From the NCBI RefSeq assembly GCF_027257845.1, contig NZ_JAPVOT010000004.1, forward strand, positions 62,001 through 126,000: DNA of 64,000 nt, read 5' to 3'. The stretch comes from Alteromonas sp. BMJM2. Its GTDB lineage: Bacteria; Pseudomonadota; Gammaproteobacteria; Enterobacterales; Alteromonadaceae. Below are positions 1 through 9,766 of this stretch, piece by piece. Numbering within the stretch: position 1 is the stretch's first letter; each line of letters begins with the position of its first letter. The translations under genes were made by a program, and so were the position numbers. The notes below the pieces were generated by a model, which was given only the letters and a program-made list of their open reading frames with translations, was not told the origin of the DNA and searched no databases.

Positions 1-334
1 TTTAATGGTATTAGGAAAACATCGAATGTTGTTGTCTGATATACATATGATCCGAGTAAAAACCCTACAAACGAATTTTCTTTTTTAGGGTACGATTAAC
101 TATACATAGTCTTAAGCAGACCTCTAATATTTCACTAGCCAATGCTTGCTGTCAGAAAACTAGTGATAGTGAATTTAGTCTCTATCCCAACTACTCGTTT
201 CTGATCTCTGCGATTCGCTGAACTGTGATACCACTATAGCCTGTATCAGACCAAATTTACTACTGTTCTACCTTGCTGACATCGAACACGACTTTCTAAG
301 CGCTTGCCGTAATTAGGCGCAAATATATATTGCT
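1..334. other. Intergenic region with no recognised gene
   Basis: AT-rich stretch downstream of the mnh operon, which is transcribed leftward. I see no open frame with a credible start, no tRNA and no convincing GC-rich terminator hairpin followed by a T-run. It presumably carries the 3' end of the mnh transcript and flanking DNA of a gene outside the window. Confidence 0.4.
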
Positions 335-721
335 CTAGTTGTCACTGCTCGAACCAGCATCATCATCCACAGATTTTTGCTCTCTTGCCGTATCAACTAA
401 TCCTTCGTTTTGTGTCGGCTCCATAGTTTTTACTTTATGATGCATGGCAACTTTGGCCAGTATGTGTGCAGTTACCGGCGCAGTAATCACTAAAAACAGC
501 GTGATCAGTAGTGCGTGAATATTGATGTAGCCTTGAAGATGAGACATGTAAATAACCGAGCTCAGCAAAATGCCTCCTAAGCCTACTGTAGTCGCTTTAG
601 TAGGGGCATGAAGGCGTGTGTAGGCATCTTTCAAGCGAAACAAGCCTATTGAGCCCACCAGCACGAATATACCGCCAATCATAAGTAGAACTGACACGGT
701 TAACTCAAGCCAAAAATTCAT
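335..721 (-). CDS. mnhG: Mrp Na+/H+ antiporter subunit G
   Basis: Small membrane subunit of the multi-subunit Mrp/Mnh cation/proton antiporter, 128 residues. Three hydrophobic segments lie at about residues 5-27, 45-65 and 68-90. The family signature GLFRLKDAYTRLHAPTKATT is present after the first helix, and the C-terminal tail from about residue 95 is charged and cytoplasmic-looking. It is the last gene of the leftward mnh operon, 91 bp after mnhF, so it is slightly detached but in the standard A-to-G order. The assembled complex exports Na+ in exchange for H+ in the inner membrane. Its role in alkali or salt tolerance is inferred from the family. Confidence 0.93.
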   Translation of the reverse strand: MNFWLELTVSVLLMIGGIFVLVGSIGLFRLKDAYTRLHAPTKATTVGLGGILLSSVIYMSHLQGYINIHALLITLFLVITAPVTAHILAKVAMHHKVKTMEPTQNEGLVDTAREQKSVDDDAGSSSDN

Positions 722-812
722 TACGTATCCTTATCCGCAGTCTATTCATTTTATTACTCATTCGATTACTTACTTTTAGCTATTAGTCTTTTATTCGGTT
801 TTTATTCACTTT

Positions 813-1082
813 TCACTCAATAATATCGCCGCGAAGAATATACTTTCCAAAGGCAACGCTACTCACAAAACCTAGCATGGCAATAAGTAGTGCCGCCTCA
901 AAATACAGCGACGTGCCTTTGTGTATGCCGTACACCATGATTAACGCAATGCTATTAATAAACATAGTATCGAGTGCCAGTATGCGGTCTACCACATCTG
1001 GCCCGACTAATAAGCGCCATAGATTAAGGACTAACCCTATAGAAATCATGATCCCTACACAAAGCAGAGTAAATGCTAACAT
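813..1082 (-). CDS. mnhF: Mrp Na+/H+ antiporter subunit F
   Basis: 89-residue membrane protein with three hydrophobic helices and the MnhF/MrpF signature VGPDVVDRILALDTM near residues 27-41, which is diagnostic for this subunit. The start overlaps the end of mnhE by 7 bp, indicating translational coupling. It is part of the six-gene Mrp operon and has no catalytic role of its own. In the family, all subunits are normally needed for a stable, active antiporter. Length is normal for the family (about 90 residues). Confidence 0.93.
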   Translation of the reverse strand: MLAFTLLCVGIMISIGLVLNLWRLLVGPDVVDRILALDTMFINSIALIMVYGIHKGTSLYFEAALLIAMLGFVSSVAFGKYILRGDIIE

Positions 1083-1576
1083 TGAAACATCTCCTTAATC
1101 GCCGACTCGTATCGGTCTTTGATGAACCGTATCACTTCCTGCTCGTCATCCGGCATTTGCAGCACATGCACATACAAATAGCGCTTATCTTTTGAGAGCT
1201 CGGCAGTAACCGTTCCTGGCGTCATAGTTACCGTACTTGCCAGTATGGTAATAGGGCGAATTTCTTTAATATCTAGCGGCACGGCAACAAAGCCAGGTTT
1301 TATTCTGCTTATGGGCCCAAGTACTAAAATCGCCACCTGCACATTCGCCACCACCACATCGCCAAGCACCATAAAGAAGTATTTAAGTGCTTTAAGGGGC
1401 TTTTTAATTCTCGGCTGTGAAATTTGTAGCGGTGCACACAATAAGGGTATTGCTATAGCAAACACAGACCCAAAAATAATGTGGCCTAGGCTTACGGTCA
1501 CATTCAGCATAAGCCAAATAACAAGTAATATGGCGCTGCGACCAGGCGTAGGCAGCAGGCGTGACAACAGGCTCAT
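1076..1576 (-). CDS. mnhE: Mrp Na+/H+ antiporter subunit E
   Basis: 166-residue MnhE-family protein. Two or three N-terminal hydrophobic helices (about residues 10-50 and 65-85) are followed by a cytoplasmic domain with the typical TITLASTVTMTPGT-like motif (here TILASTVTMTPGTVTAEL near residues 110-127). It overlaps mnhD by 4 bp (ATGA) and mnhF by 7 bp, so the central operon is tightly coupled. It is a structural subunit of the Mrp complex in the inner membrane. Confidence 0.93.
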   Translation of the reverse strand: MSLLSRLLPTPGRSAILLVIWLMLNVTVSLGHIIFGSVFAIAIPLLCAPLQISQPRIKKPLKALKYFFMVLGDVVVANVQVAILVLGPISRIKPGFVAVPLDIKEIRPITILASTVTMTPGTVTAELSKDKRYLYVHVLQMPDDEQEVIRFIKDRYESAIKEMFQC

Positions 1577-3099
1577 TGCTGACCTCCCTGTAATTGCAAC
1601 ACACTCACAGGAAGTCGAATGTCATGAAGTTGCAAAGCAGCAATTGCAGTGTATTCGGTAATAGGCCCAGCAAAAATTGCCATTATTGGAGACGCCATCA
1701 ACAATAATACAACACCCACTACCTGCCACACAGATGCAGACTCATCTTCTGAGTTAGCGCTCTCGCCAGCATGCCGCCAAAATAGGGTTGTACCGGCTCG
1801 TGCTAGCGCGATAATAGTGAGTAGCGTGGAGATAAGGACGGTAGACCACAATAGAGCCTTATCTAATCCCGTTGCGGCAGATTGCAGAACAACCACCTTG
1901 CCGATAAAACCTGAAAAAGGCGGCAAACCAACCACCACCATGGCGGCCACAAAAAAGAGTGCGCCTAGCAGAGTTGGCTGAGTCACCTTTTTGGCGATGA
2001 CAAAGCGGTCGAAAGCTTTCCCTCTCTGCTGCCCTATCATATCGGCAAGCATAAAGAGCACCGCTGAAATTAATGTGCTGTGAAGTGCATAGTAGAACGC
2101 AGCCCCACTTGCCTCTGGGCTTCTTATGGAAAAAGCCATCAGCAAGGTGCCTACTGATATAAGCACGGTATTAGCTGCAATATTGCGTAAGTTAGGGCTA
2201 GCTAACACGCCAATTGTTCCAACAATTACTGTTAAAATAGCGAGCGGCCATACCCAAGGTAAAACCATGTTGCTAAGCGCCCCCGCTCCTTCACCAAAGA
2301 TGACAGTGAACACCCGAAATATGCTGTAAATGCCCACCTTAGTCATTATGGCGAATAGCGCGGCCACGGGCGCGCTGGCAGCGCTGTAGGTATTGGGCAA
2401 CCAAAAATGTAATGGCAGCATGGCGGCTTTAAGCCCAAACACCACCAATAGCATCATGCCGCCTACTTTGGCCAGCACTTGCTCTCCCTCTGATAAAGTA
2501 CTCATTTTAAGGGACATATCTGCAATGTTGAGTGTTCCGGTAGTGCCATACAAAGTTCCTAAGGCAATCAAGAATATGGCAGAGCCTACTAGGTTTAATA
2601 TCACATAATGCACGTTGGCTTGGGTTCTCTGCTTCCCGCCACCGTGAACAAGCAGTACATATGATGCAATTAGCAGCACTTCAAAAAAAACAAATAGATT
2701 AAACAGATCGTGAGTTAAAAACGCTCCCGTTATACCCATTAACTGAAACTGCATTATGGGGTGAAAATAATGCCCTTCGCGGTCTGTGCCAGCGAATGAA
2801 TAAAGTGTTGATGCTAATCCCAAAAAGCCGGTGAGAAGAACCAAAAGTGCAGCAAGAGAATCTGCATACAATATGATGCCAAAAGGCGCCTGCCAGTTAC
2901 CCACCGCATACATGATAGGCCCAGCATCAATGACTTTTGCCATTAGCGCTATTGCAACAGCGATTTGCAGTAAGCATAAAAATAATGCTGCAACCCTTCG
3001 ATTCACATAGCGTTCAATGCCAGCAAAAGGCGGCAGTAAAAGAAGTAACCCGCCTATCAATGACACCAAAATTGGTAGTATGGGTAAATGGTCCATCAT
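1573..3099 (-). CDS. mnhD: Mrp Na+/H+ antiporter subunit D
   Basis: 508-residue polytopic membrane protein with about 14 helices, homologous to the NuoN/NuoM proton-pumping subunits of complex I (proton_antipo_M domain). The conserved block KAAMLPLHFWLPNTYSAAS near residues 230-250 and the glutamate in the HDLFNLFVFFEVLLI segment (about residues 134-149) match the proton-path residues of the family. It is one of the two large ion-translocating subunits. Its start overlaps mnhC by 4 bp. Confidence 0.95.
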   Translation of the reverse strand: MMDHLPILPILVSLIGGLLLLLPPFAGIERYVNRRVAALFLCLLQIAVAIALMAKVIDAGPIMYAVGNWQAPFGIILYADSLAALLVLLTGFLGLASTLYSFAGTDREGHYFHPIMQFQLMGITGAFLTHDLFNLFVFFEVLLIASYVLLVHGGGKQRTQANVHYVILNLVGSAIFLIALGTLYGTTGTLNIADMSLKMSTLSEGEQVLAKVGGMMLLVVFGLKAAMLPLHFWLPNTYSAASAPVAALFAIMTKVGIYSIFRVFTVIFGEGAGALSNMVLPWVWPLAILTVIVGTIGVLASPNLRNIAANTVLISVGTLLMAFSIRSPEASGAAFYYALHSTLISAVLFMLADMIGQQRGKAFDRFVIAKKVTQPTLLGALFFVAAMVVVGLPPFSGFIGKVVVLQSAATGLDKALLWSTVLISTLLTIIALARAGTTLFWRHAGESANSEDESASVWQVVGVVLLLMASPIMAIFAGPITEYTAIAALQLHDIRLPVSVLQLQGGQQ

Positions 3100-3464
3100 T
3101 GCTTACTGCTCCAGCGAGACACCGACTGCTTTGGCCTGCCAGGTGGCTCTTTACCGTCCACAAAATCATTACCAAGGTCGGCCCGGGCTCGCATCGACAA
3201 TATGACGGCAAAGGCCGTCATCGCAAAGCCAATCACGATGGCCGTTAACACCAGCGCTTGAGGAAGAGGGTCTGCGTAGGTTTCTGATTTACCTAAAATA
3301 GCAGCGCCATCTAAGCTAAGCCGCCCGGTTGAAAATAGAAATAAGTTAACGGCATAACCGAGCATCATTAACCCCATAACCACTGGGAACGTACGGCCTC
3401 GTAAGCATAGGAATACACCGCTGAAAGTCATCACGCCAACACATAGCGAATACAATAATTCCAT
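3096..3464 (-). CDS. mnhC: Mrp Na+/H+ antiporter subunit C
   Basis: 122-residue NuoK-like subunit with three transmembrane helices. The family block DPLPQALVLTAIVIGFAMTA (about residues 65-85) is clear. The C-terminal tail after residue 95 is polar and slightly long. The start codon overlaps the stop of mnhAB by one base and its stop overlaps mnhD, which fits a single polycistronic message. Confidence 0.94.
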   Translation of the reverse strand: MELLYSLCVGVMTFSGVFLCLRGRTFPVVMGLMMLGYAVNLFLFSTGRLSLDGAAILGKSETYADPLPQALVLTAIVIGFAMTAFAVILSMRARADLGNDFVDGKEPPGRPKQSVSRWSSKQ

Positions 3465-6259
3465 TAGTTTTCCTCCATTGTTGGGCGATGCTGGGTTGTT
3501 AGCTTACCTAGGTTTGCTAAAATTAATAACGTAGCCCCTACTACCGTTAGATAAACGCCTAAATCGAATACAAGCGCGCTGGCCAACTCTGTTTTTCCGA
3601 TGAAGGGAATATCGAAGTAATCAAACCACGATGTTAAAAATGGCTTTGTGAACGCCCAGCTGCCTACACCGGTGAGCACCGCCAGCAATACCCCCCATGC
3701 AATCACACTTTGATAATTAACAGGTATACGTGGTGTAACCCAGTTCACACCGTGGGCAATGTATTGCTGAATTAACGCTACGGAGGTAACAAGGCCTGCA
3801 ATAAAACCACCACCGGGTAAATTATGACCTCGAACAAAAATATAGGCAGACACCAATAGCGCAAGGGGAAGTAAAGACTGAGAAATCATCACTAAAATAG
3901 GCGGATGAATATCCTTAGTCCATGAAATCCCCTTATCATCGGCCGAGGGCATGGCAAGTGGAATTCTCGTCAACAATTTGAAGATACCCAGCGCGGCAAT
4001 GCCTAACACCGTGATTTCGCCCATGGTATCGAAGCCACGAAAATCCACCAAAATCACATTGACAACGTTGGTCCCACCGCCGCCTGTTTTACTGTTTTCT
4101 ACAAAGAAATCAGAAATAGTCTCGAAGGGACGGGTGATAATTGCATAGTTAATGGTAGCCACTATGCCGCCGATAACGGCCGCAATGCTTAAGTCGCGAA
4201 CCACCCGCTTTGGCGCTGAGTCGGCAGAGGTTTTTTGGGGTAAAAAGAACAGGGCTAACATGAGCAAAATTACCGTGACAATTTCTACGGCTAACTGGGT
4301 TAACGCAAGATCCGGCGCTGAAAAACGCGCAAAAGTAATAGAGACCACAAGCCCCACTACCGAAATAGCAATGAGTGCGGTCATGCGCTGTTTATGCAAA
4401 ATAGCGGTGGCAATGGCGCCAATACACAGTATTGCCGCCAATGTAATTTCAATACCGTTGACAGATTGAAGCGGTAAGCTTCCCGCAGCATTTTTAAGCA
4501 TAATTAGCGGTGGTGCGGTCATCGCAATGACTAAAAGAAACAGTAACCCTATATAACGCTGTAATGATTCATTGTCTAAGCCGTTATGCAATTGCTGAGC
4601 ATACTTTACGAGCCTCTGCATGGCCTGTTCGAAAATTTGCTTTGCATCAGGGTTGTTAAACTGAAACTGAAAGCGGTAAAGGGGATGGCGGTTGATATAC
4701 AGCACAGCCCCACCCACAATAGCGATAACACTCATTAACAAGGGAATATTGAGCCCGTGCCATATAGATAAGCTGTAGTAGGGTAAAGATGACGCAGGGA
4801 ATAGCGTAGAAGCTGAAATGGCGAGTAAATCGCCTGCCATAAAGCCAGGGAAGACGCCGACTAAAATACACAGCACAGCCAAAAGCGCGATAGGCAGCAT
4901 CATGAATACAGGAGGCTCTTTCGGTGTTTTAGGCAATGCCTCTGGCTCACCTTTAAAGAACACGTCCTTGATGAAGCGCAATGAGTAAGCAACCGATAAT
5001 ACCCCGCCAACGGTGGCAAGAAGTGGCACCATCCAAGATAGAGAGCCAAACACAGCTTGTTCTAGAGTTTCTGCAAAAAACATTTCTTTTGACAGAAAAC
5101 CATTGAACAAAGGAATACCTGCCATTGATAAAGCAGACACCATTGTTAGTGTGGCTGTATAGGGCATAAAACGCCACAGCCCGCTGAGCTCACGCATATC
5201 TCGTGTACCGGTTTCATGGTCGATGATACCCGCAGCCATAAATAGCGAGGCTTTAAACACAGCGTGATTCATAATATGAAAAAGCGCTGCCACCGCTGCC
5301 AACTCGGTATTCAAACCTAGCAATAGCGTAATAAGTCCTAGGTGGCTAATAGTGGAATACGCGAGCACGCCTTTTAAATCGTGTTTGAACATAGCCACAT
5401 AAGCGCCAAGCAAAAACGTCATTAACCCCGCCAAACTAACTAATAAAAACCATAACTCAGTGCCTGCTAATACGGGGTAAAGTAGCGCTAAAAGAAATAT
5501 CCCTGCTTTTACCATAGTAGCAGAGTGCAAGTAGGCACTTACTGGCGTCGGTGCTGCCATGGCATGGGGTAGCCAAAAATGAAAAGGAAATTGAGCCGAT
5601 TTGGTAAATGCACCAATAAGCACTAATACCAACACCACTGGGTAGAGGCTATGATCTCTGATGGTGTTGGCGCTATCTACGATTACACCGATATCGTAAG
5701 TTCCTACAATATCGCCTATTAACAGAAACCCTGCGAGTAGTGCTAACCCGCCGGCGCCCGTCACGGTAAGGGCCATACGCGCCCCTTTTCGAGACGCCGA
5801 CTTAGAAGACCAAAATCCTATTAATAAAAACGAGCTTATACTGGTTATTTCCCATGCCATCCAAAGCTGCAGCAAATTATTTGCCAGCACAATAGAGAGC
5901 ATTGCGGTCATAAATAAAATTAAAAAACCATAAAACCGCCCCACCGGCTCTTTTGCAGAGAGGTAGTAGCGTGCATAAAAGATAACAAGCAGGCCAATAC
6001 CTAGGATAAGAAAAGCAAAAAGCAGCGCTAGGCCGTTAAGCCTCATCGACAGTGTAAGACCTATGGCGGGGATCCATTCGAAATAGTCGGTAATAACGTC
6101 GCCAGCAAATATAGCGGGAGCAAAACTTGCGATGATAGCCAATGATGCCGCAGGGGCGAACATAGTCATTGCTGTGCATACATTTCTACCGAGCTTTTCG
6201 GTAGCTTTAGGTACAAGGGTGCCGATGAGTAATAAAATCGGGATCCAAAATAGGCTCAT
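3464..6259 (-). CDS. mnhA: Fused Mrp Na+/H+ antiporter subunits A and B
   Basis: 931-residue first gene of the mnh operon. The N-terminal portion of about 500 residues is NuoL-like, with the block [20 protein letters not shown] around residues 220-240. A DUF4040-type segment follows ([19 protein letters not shown], about residues 640-660). From about residue 790 an MnhB domain follows, with the [13 protein letters not shown] motif. Separate A and B subunits would be about 800 and 140 residues, so this is an A-B fusion, as known for group-2 Mrp operons. There is no separate mnhB gene. The upstream 300 bp must carry the operon promoter. Confidence 0.95.
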   Translation of the reverse strand: MSLFWIPILLLIGTLVPKATEKLGRNVCTAMTMFAPAASLAIIASFAPAIFAGDVITDYFEWIPAIGLTLSMRLNGLALLFAFLILGIGLLVIFYARYYLSAKEPVGRFYGFLILFMTAMLSIVLANNLLQLWMAWEITSISSFLLIGFWSSKSASRKGARMALTVTGAGGLALLAGFLLIGDIVGTYDIGVIVDSANTIRDHSLYPVVLVLVLIGAFTKSAQFPFHFWLPHAMAAPTPVSAYLHSATMVKAGIFLLALLYPVLAGTELWFLLVSLAGLMTFLLGAYVAMFKHDLKGVLAYSTISHLGLITLLLGLNTELAAVAALFHIMNHAVFKASLFMAAGIIDHETGTRDMRELSGLWRFMPYTATLTMVSALSMAGIPLFNGFLSKEMFFAETLEQAVFGSLSWMVPLLATVGGVLSVAYSLRFIKDVFFKGEPEALPKTPKEPPVFMMLPIALLAVLCILVGVFPGFMAGDLLAISASTLFPASSLPYYSLSIWHGLNIPLLMSVIAIVGGAVLYINRHPLYRFQFQFNNPDAKQIFEQAMQRLVKYAQQLHNGLDNESLQRYIGLLFLLVIAMTAPPLIMLKNAAGSLPLQSVNGIEITLAAILCIGAIATAILHKQRMTALIAISVVGLVVSITFARFSAPDLALTQLAVEIVTVILLMLALFFLPQKTSADSAPKRVVRDLSIAAVIGGIVATINYAIITRPFETISDFFVENSKTGGGGTNVVNVILVDFRGFDTMGEITVLGIAALGIFKLLTRIPLAMPSADDKGISWTKDIHPPILVMISQSLLPLALLVSAYIFVRGHNLPGGGFIAGLVTSVALIQQYIAHGVNWVTPRIPVNYQSVIAWGVLLAVLTGVGSWAFTKPFLTSWFDYFDIPFIGKTELASALVFDLGVYLTVVGATLLILANLGKLTTQHRPTMEEN

Positions 6260-6563
6260 TAGATGAAACTTTCCTTTCTAGTTTTCATTACCTTCAACAA
6301 AGGCCCTGGTGATTTTTCTTTGGTGCATCCAACACGCTCAGGCAAAGCAACACGATACTAAAAAGCGTATTACTAAGACAGTAGAATACTGAAACTAGGC
6401 CTATTTGGTTTACAAAGGGCCTTCTTAACGCGTGTTCATTGGTCACCGTATTGATGACAATTGTCATGCTGCATTGGTGATGTTTGTGACTTACTTTAAT
6501 GCAGTCACATCTTCATACTTCAACCTTCTCAGCACTATCAACACAGCATTGAAGGAAACGAAC
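6260..6563. promoter_or_regulatory. Divergent intergenic region between the mnh operon and a membrane-protein gene
   Basis: About 300 bp separate the leftward mnh operon from the rightward gene starting at 6564, so both promoters must lie here. An in-frame ATG at 6432 would add 44 residues to the rightward gene. Only the 6564 ATG has a good ribosome site (AAGGAA at about 6552), so I treat 6432-6563 as untranslated. I cannot point to a clear -35/-10 pair. Confidence 0.35.
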
Positions 6564-7217
6564 ATGAACGATGTTATTGCAGAGCAAGCATTACACCAAA
6601 GTGCACGCAACCACTCGAACAACCAAATAGAAGGCAGCTCACTAGAGCAAGCCCAAAACCAACCTCTATCGGTTCGTGATTTATCACTTGATGAGCAACG
6701 CACGCTATTTAAGCAAAATAGATTTATTGCCATGCCTCTGGCCGGCACCATCGTATGGGCTTTGCTAGGTATTGCGGCGCCTTTTGTTTCTGAGGTTGCG
6801 ATAACTTGGATGTTGTACATCGGCACAGGCGCTATTTTTTATCTCGGCGCAGGTTTGTCTTATCTCACTGGCGAACGCTTTTTCTCAAAAGATAAGCCTA
6901 GAACGAGTTTCGACACGCTCTTTTTCGTGGGCATGATTATGAGCTTAATGGTATTTGGGATAGCTATGCCTGTAGCTGCCATCGACCATACGACCGTACC
7001 GTTAACCTTAGGCATATTAGCAGGACTGATGTGGATGCCCCTTTCTTGGTCTATCGAACATTGGGTGGGCTACTTTCATACTAGCGCCCGCACTGCAGGT
7101 ATTGTAGCAGTATGGTACTTGTTCCCCGATGCACGGGTAGAGGCCATTTCAGCGGTTATTGTTGCCGTCTACATTGTGTCTCTGTATGCATTAGAACGTC
7201 GCTACCAGTCGCTTTGA
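6564..7217 (+). CDS. Conserved polytopic membrane protein of unknown function
   Basis: 217 residues starting at the ATG preceded by GAAGGAAACGA. A polar N-terminal stretch of about 60 residues rich in Asn and Gln is followed by six hydrophobic segments, roughly residues 65-85, 88-108, 120-140, 146-166, 175-195 and 197-213. I do not recognise catalytic motifs, and I cannot name the family with confidence. It lies directly upstream of a DesK/DesR-like two-component pair on the same strand, so it may be a target or accessory membrane component of that system. This is inference from position only. Confidence 0.8.
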   Translation: MNDVIAEQALHQSARNHSNNQIEGSSLEQAQNQPLSVRDLSLDEQRTLFKQNRFIAMPLAGTIVWALLGIAAPFVSEVAITWMLYIGTGAIFYLGAGLSYLTGERFFSKDKPRTSFDTLFFVGMIMSLMVFGIAMPVAAIDHTTVPLTLGILAGLMWMPLSWSIEHWVGYFHTSARTAGIVAVWYLFPDARVEAISAVIVAVYIVSLYALERRYQSL

Positions 7218-7257
7218 AGCAGCGGCATCAGTTGTTTTCTATAAACAAACCTTCGAC

Positions 7258-7338
7258 ATGTTTGCCGTGATAGGTATTATACTGATTGTGTCTGGTACCG
7301 TGCTTATTACGAGTAAGTCTGCCGTCGTATTTCAATAA
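7258..7338 (+). CDS. Possible 26-residue single-helix membrane peptide
   Basis: A short open frame begins at ATG 7258 and ends at TAA 7336-7338. It encodes one hydrophobic helix, FAVIGIILIVSGTVLI, followed by a polar end. It sits in the 134-bp gap between the membrane-protein gene and the histidine kinase gene. The frame differs from both neighbours. The ribosome site is poor. It could be a leader or a small membrane protein, or chance. Confidence 0.3.
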   Translation: MFAVIGIILIVSGTVLITSKSAVVFQ

Positions 7339-7351
7339 GGAAGAAGTACTT

Positions 7352-8527
7352 GTGCTTAAACATGATGCTCAAACCCAATTAGAGCAAAGCCAATCGCCCA
7401 CCATGCCGTTGCTTGCTAGTGGGCGCAAGAAGCGATGGTCGTATAGCAGCCTATTTTTTTCCTTGTTCTTTTTTGTGCCGCTTATACTTTCACCGCCGCT
7501 AGGCAACGCTGTAATATCGTTTAACATTTTAGCCTATACGCTGTTTGTAATTACTTACCTTGTCGCGATTAATAAACCACAGCATCAGCTTCCGTTTTAC
7601 ATAGCCTTTATATTGGCACTCGGGTATATCACCACCTACAGTAATCCAGGTGGTGCAGTATTTTTTGGCTTTGTCGCGTTTATTTGCGGTTATTATTATG
7701 CGCTGAAACGGTCATTGCTCATCATGTCATTGGTGCTTATCTCACTTGCCGCACTTCAAATTTATCTCATCAAAACAAACGATTACTTTTTACTTGCGGC
7801 TGCGATAAACAGTGTCGTACTTCTTGGCTTTGGCATTATGGAGCGCAAAGAAACCTTTCATCAATTAAAAGAGTCCCAGCACGCTGCGTCGTTACGCACA
7901 CTGTCAGCCATTGCAGAACGTGAACGCATTGGCCGAGATTTACACGACGTTGCGGGCCACGCGCTAAGCTCTATTTCTTTAAAAGCACAACTTGCCGATA
8001 AGCTGTTGAGCAAAAATAACGTTGAATTAGCACAGCAAGAAGTGAGGGCGCTAGCAGAGTTATCGCAGTCACTCCTAAGTGAAATACGCCATGCAGTATC
8101 CGACATAAAACAACTTTCATTAACTGATGAAATTACCAAAAACAAAGCATTACTCATGGAGAAAGACGTCAATGTTAACTTGGATATTGATGATGATATC
8201 AATCAACATATTAGCGCGATGGAAGAAACCCAGCTGGCGCTTATTGTTAAAGAACTCTTTACCAATACACTTCGCTACTCAAATGCTACCCACGTCACCT
8301 TGAGCTTAAAGCTATCGCAGATTGATACGCCCGCCCCTTCATATACACTGGAATATCACGACTTTGGTCGTCTAGATAACGTCAATAAAATAAAAGAAGG
8401 CAATGGCTTAAAAGGAATGAGAGAGAGGGCCGCGTCAATAAGCGCCGAAGCCACTATGACATTTTCCTCTCACCCTGGTTTTACATTTACGCTTACATCT
8501 AACACGCCTAAGCGTACTCATTTATAA
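7352..8527 (+). CDS. DesK/NarX-type sensor histidine kinase
   Basis: 391 residues from GTG 7352, chosen because TAAGGAAG lies 8-14 bases upstream. An upstream TTG at 7286 would add 22 residues without a ribosome site. Five or six hydrophobic segments span residues about 32-160 with almost no extracytoplasmic domain, as in DesK. The HisKA_3 dimerisation helix carries the phosphoacceptor His198 in RIGRDLHDVAGH. A HATPase_c domain follows, with the N box KELFTNTLRYSNA and the G box EGNGLKGMRERA. The cognate regulator starts 9 bp downstream. The stimulus is probably sensed within the membrane; that is inference from architecture. Confidence 0.9.
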   Translation: MLKHDAQTQLEQSQSPTMPLLASGRKKRWSYSSLFFSLFFFVPLILSPPLGNAVISFNILAYTLFVITYLVAINKPQHQLPFYIAFILALGYITTYSNPGGAVFFGFVAFICGYYYALKRSLLIMSLVLISLAALQIYLIKTNDYFLLAAAINSVVLLGFGIMERKETFHQLKESQHAASLRTLSAIAERERIGRDLHDVAGHALSSISLKAQLADKLLSKNNVELAQQEVRALAELSQSLLSEIRHAVSDIKQLSLTDEITKNKALLMEKDVNVNLDIDDDINQHISAMEETQLALIVKELFTNTLRYSNATHVTLSLKLSQIDTPAPSYTLEYHDFGRLDNVNKIKEGNGLKGMRERAASISAEATMTFSSHPGFTFTLTSNTPKRTHL

Positions 8528-8536
8528 AGGAAGCAG

Positions 8537-9142
8537 ATGACCACCATTCTCGTTGTTGAAGATCAATCACTCGTGCGCGACGCTATTGCTATGCTGTTGT
8601 CTCTAGAAGAAGAACTCGAGGTGGTAGGAAAATGCAGCCATGGACAAGAGGCTATTCACTTTTTAGAAAATAACCCCGCGCCAGATATCATTTTAAGCGA
8701 CATTGAAATGCCTCAAATGAGTGGGCTAGATTTAGCAGTGCATGTGGCAAGTCATCATATTGCTAGTCACGTGGTGTTAATGACGACGTTTGCCAAGCCT
8801 GGTTATATCAAGCGAGCTATGAGTGTTGGCGTAAAAGGTTTTGTCTTAAAAGAAGCCGATAGCGATTACTTAATTGCATCTATTAAGGACGTAATTGCTG
8901 GGAAAGTCGTTATATCTACGGAACTGGCACTAATGGCGTTAGACGATAATAACCCACTGTCGGAAAAGGAAATGTCAGCACTTAAGCTTGCATCAGAGGG
9001 AATGAAAACCCACGATATTGCTAGCGCGTTGTTTTTATCTGAAGGTACGGTAAGAAATTATCTCTCAGAGGCTATCTCAAAGCTAAACGCAACCAACCGC
9101 ATTGATGCCGCTCGAATAGCGCAGCAAAAAGGATGGCTTTAG
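8537..9142 (+). CDS. NarL/FixJ-family response regulator
   Basis: 201 residues. The receiver domain (about 1-120) carries the acidic pair E8/D9, phosphoacceptor Asp55 in LSDIEMP and Lys104-region KGFVLKEA. The LuxR-type helix-turn-helix covers about residues 135-195 (LSEKEMSALKLASEGMKTHD through SEGTVRNYLSEAISKL). It is the partner of the adjacent histidine kinase, as in DesKR. An AAGGAAG site precedes the ATG. Targets are unknown. The co-oriented membrane-protein gene upstream is the nearest candidate. Confidence 0.92.
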   Translation: MTTILVVEDQSLVRDAIAMLLSLEEELEVVGKCSHGQEAIHFLENNPAPDIILSDIEMPQMSGLDLAVHVASHHIASHVVLMTTFAKPGYIKRAMSVGVKGFVLKEADSDYLIASIKDVIAGKVVISTELALMALDDNNPLSEKEMSALKLASEGMKTHDIASALFLSEGTVRNYLSEAISKLNATNRIDAARIAQQKGWL

Positions 9143-9169
9143 ACTATAACATCTTCCCGCTGGTTTGAG

Positions 9170-9526
9170 TTAATATTGGGGAGACGTGTGCGCCGGCAAA
9201 TTCAATTTTGTTGCAAGTCCAGTCACCACTCTCTCTGGCCCTACTACCTGCCCTAGCTTGTAGCTAGACCATGTACACACCAAAATGCTGGTGCCTTTTT
9301 TTAGCTCACACTCCCACTTTTTGGTAGATTCTTTAAGCGGAAGGTAATCTTCTTCAATTTCCCAACCGTCATCCACATGTGAAACGATAAGCTGTTCAAA
9401 GGCGTCAAAGGGGATCTGCTGAATGATACGCCAGTCATGCTTTTTGAATTTTCGTTCAGTCCAAGAACGTTGTAACTTAGATAGTATCCCCACCCCTGCT
9501 AATCCTCTTGTCCATTTGATTGTCAC
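9170..9526 (-). CDS. Hypothetical protein
   Basis: 118 residues, GTG start at 9526, convergent with the response regulator gene and 28 bp from it. It has no signal peptide or membrane helix and a basic N-terminus. The central part (FDAFEQLIVSHVDDGWEIEE) resembles small DUF proteins that form compact alpha/beta folds, but I cannot assign a family. Two cysteines (in WECELK and LVCTW) are present without a metal-binding spacing. The coding bias looks like the neighbours, so I think it is real. Confidence 0.6.
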   Translation of the reverse strand: MTIKWTRGLAGVGILSKLQRSWTERKFKKHDWRIIQQIPFDAFEQLIVSHVDDGWEIEEDYLPLKESTKKWECELKKGTSILVCTWSSYKLGQVVGPERVVTGLATKLNLPAHTSPQY

Positions 9527-9688
9527 TAACCGATGTTTGTTAATGTAGAGTTAGTCACACAAGGTCGATGTAATAAAACTATTCTAATATCGTCAGTAAA
9601 ACAAGATTACCGATGTATTTAGTTACATATTACGTATACAAACTGAGTTATAGCTACTTTTTGCAGTATCTCTCAAGCTTATAGGTAT

Positions 9689-9727
9689 AAAAAAGCCGGT
9701 CGCTTTCATTACAAAGGACCGGCTTTT
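9689..9727 (-). terminator. Rho-independent terminator of the TonB-dependent receptor gene
   Basis: Inverted arms AAAAGCCGGTC (9691-9701) and GACCGGCTTTT (9717-9727) flank a 15-base loop. On the minus strand the stem is followed by a run of six T. It lies 40 bp beyond the receptor stop codon. The symmetrical A/T flanks mean it could also stop plus-strand transcription. Confidence 0.9.
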
Positions 9728-9766
9728 ATGTTTGTGCGCTATCGCATGCTTATTTAAGCGCGCTTT

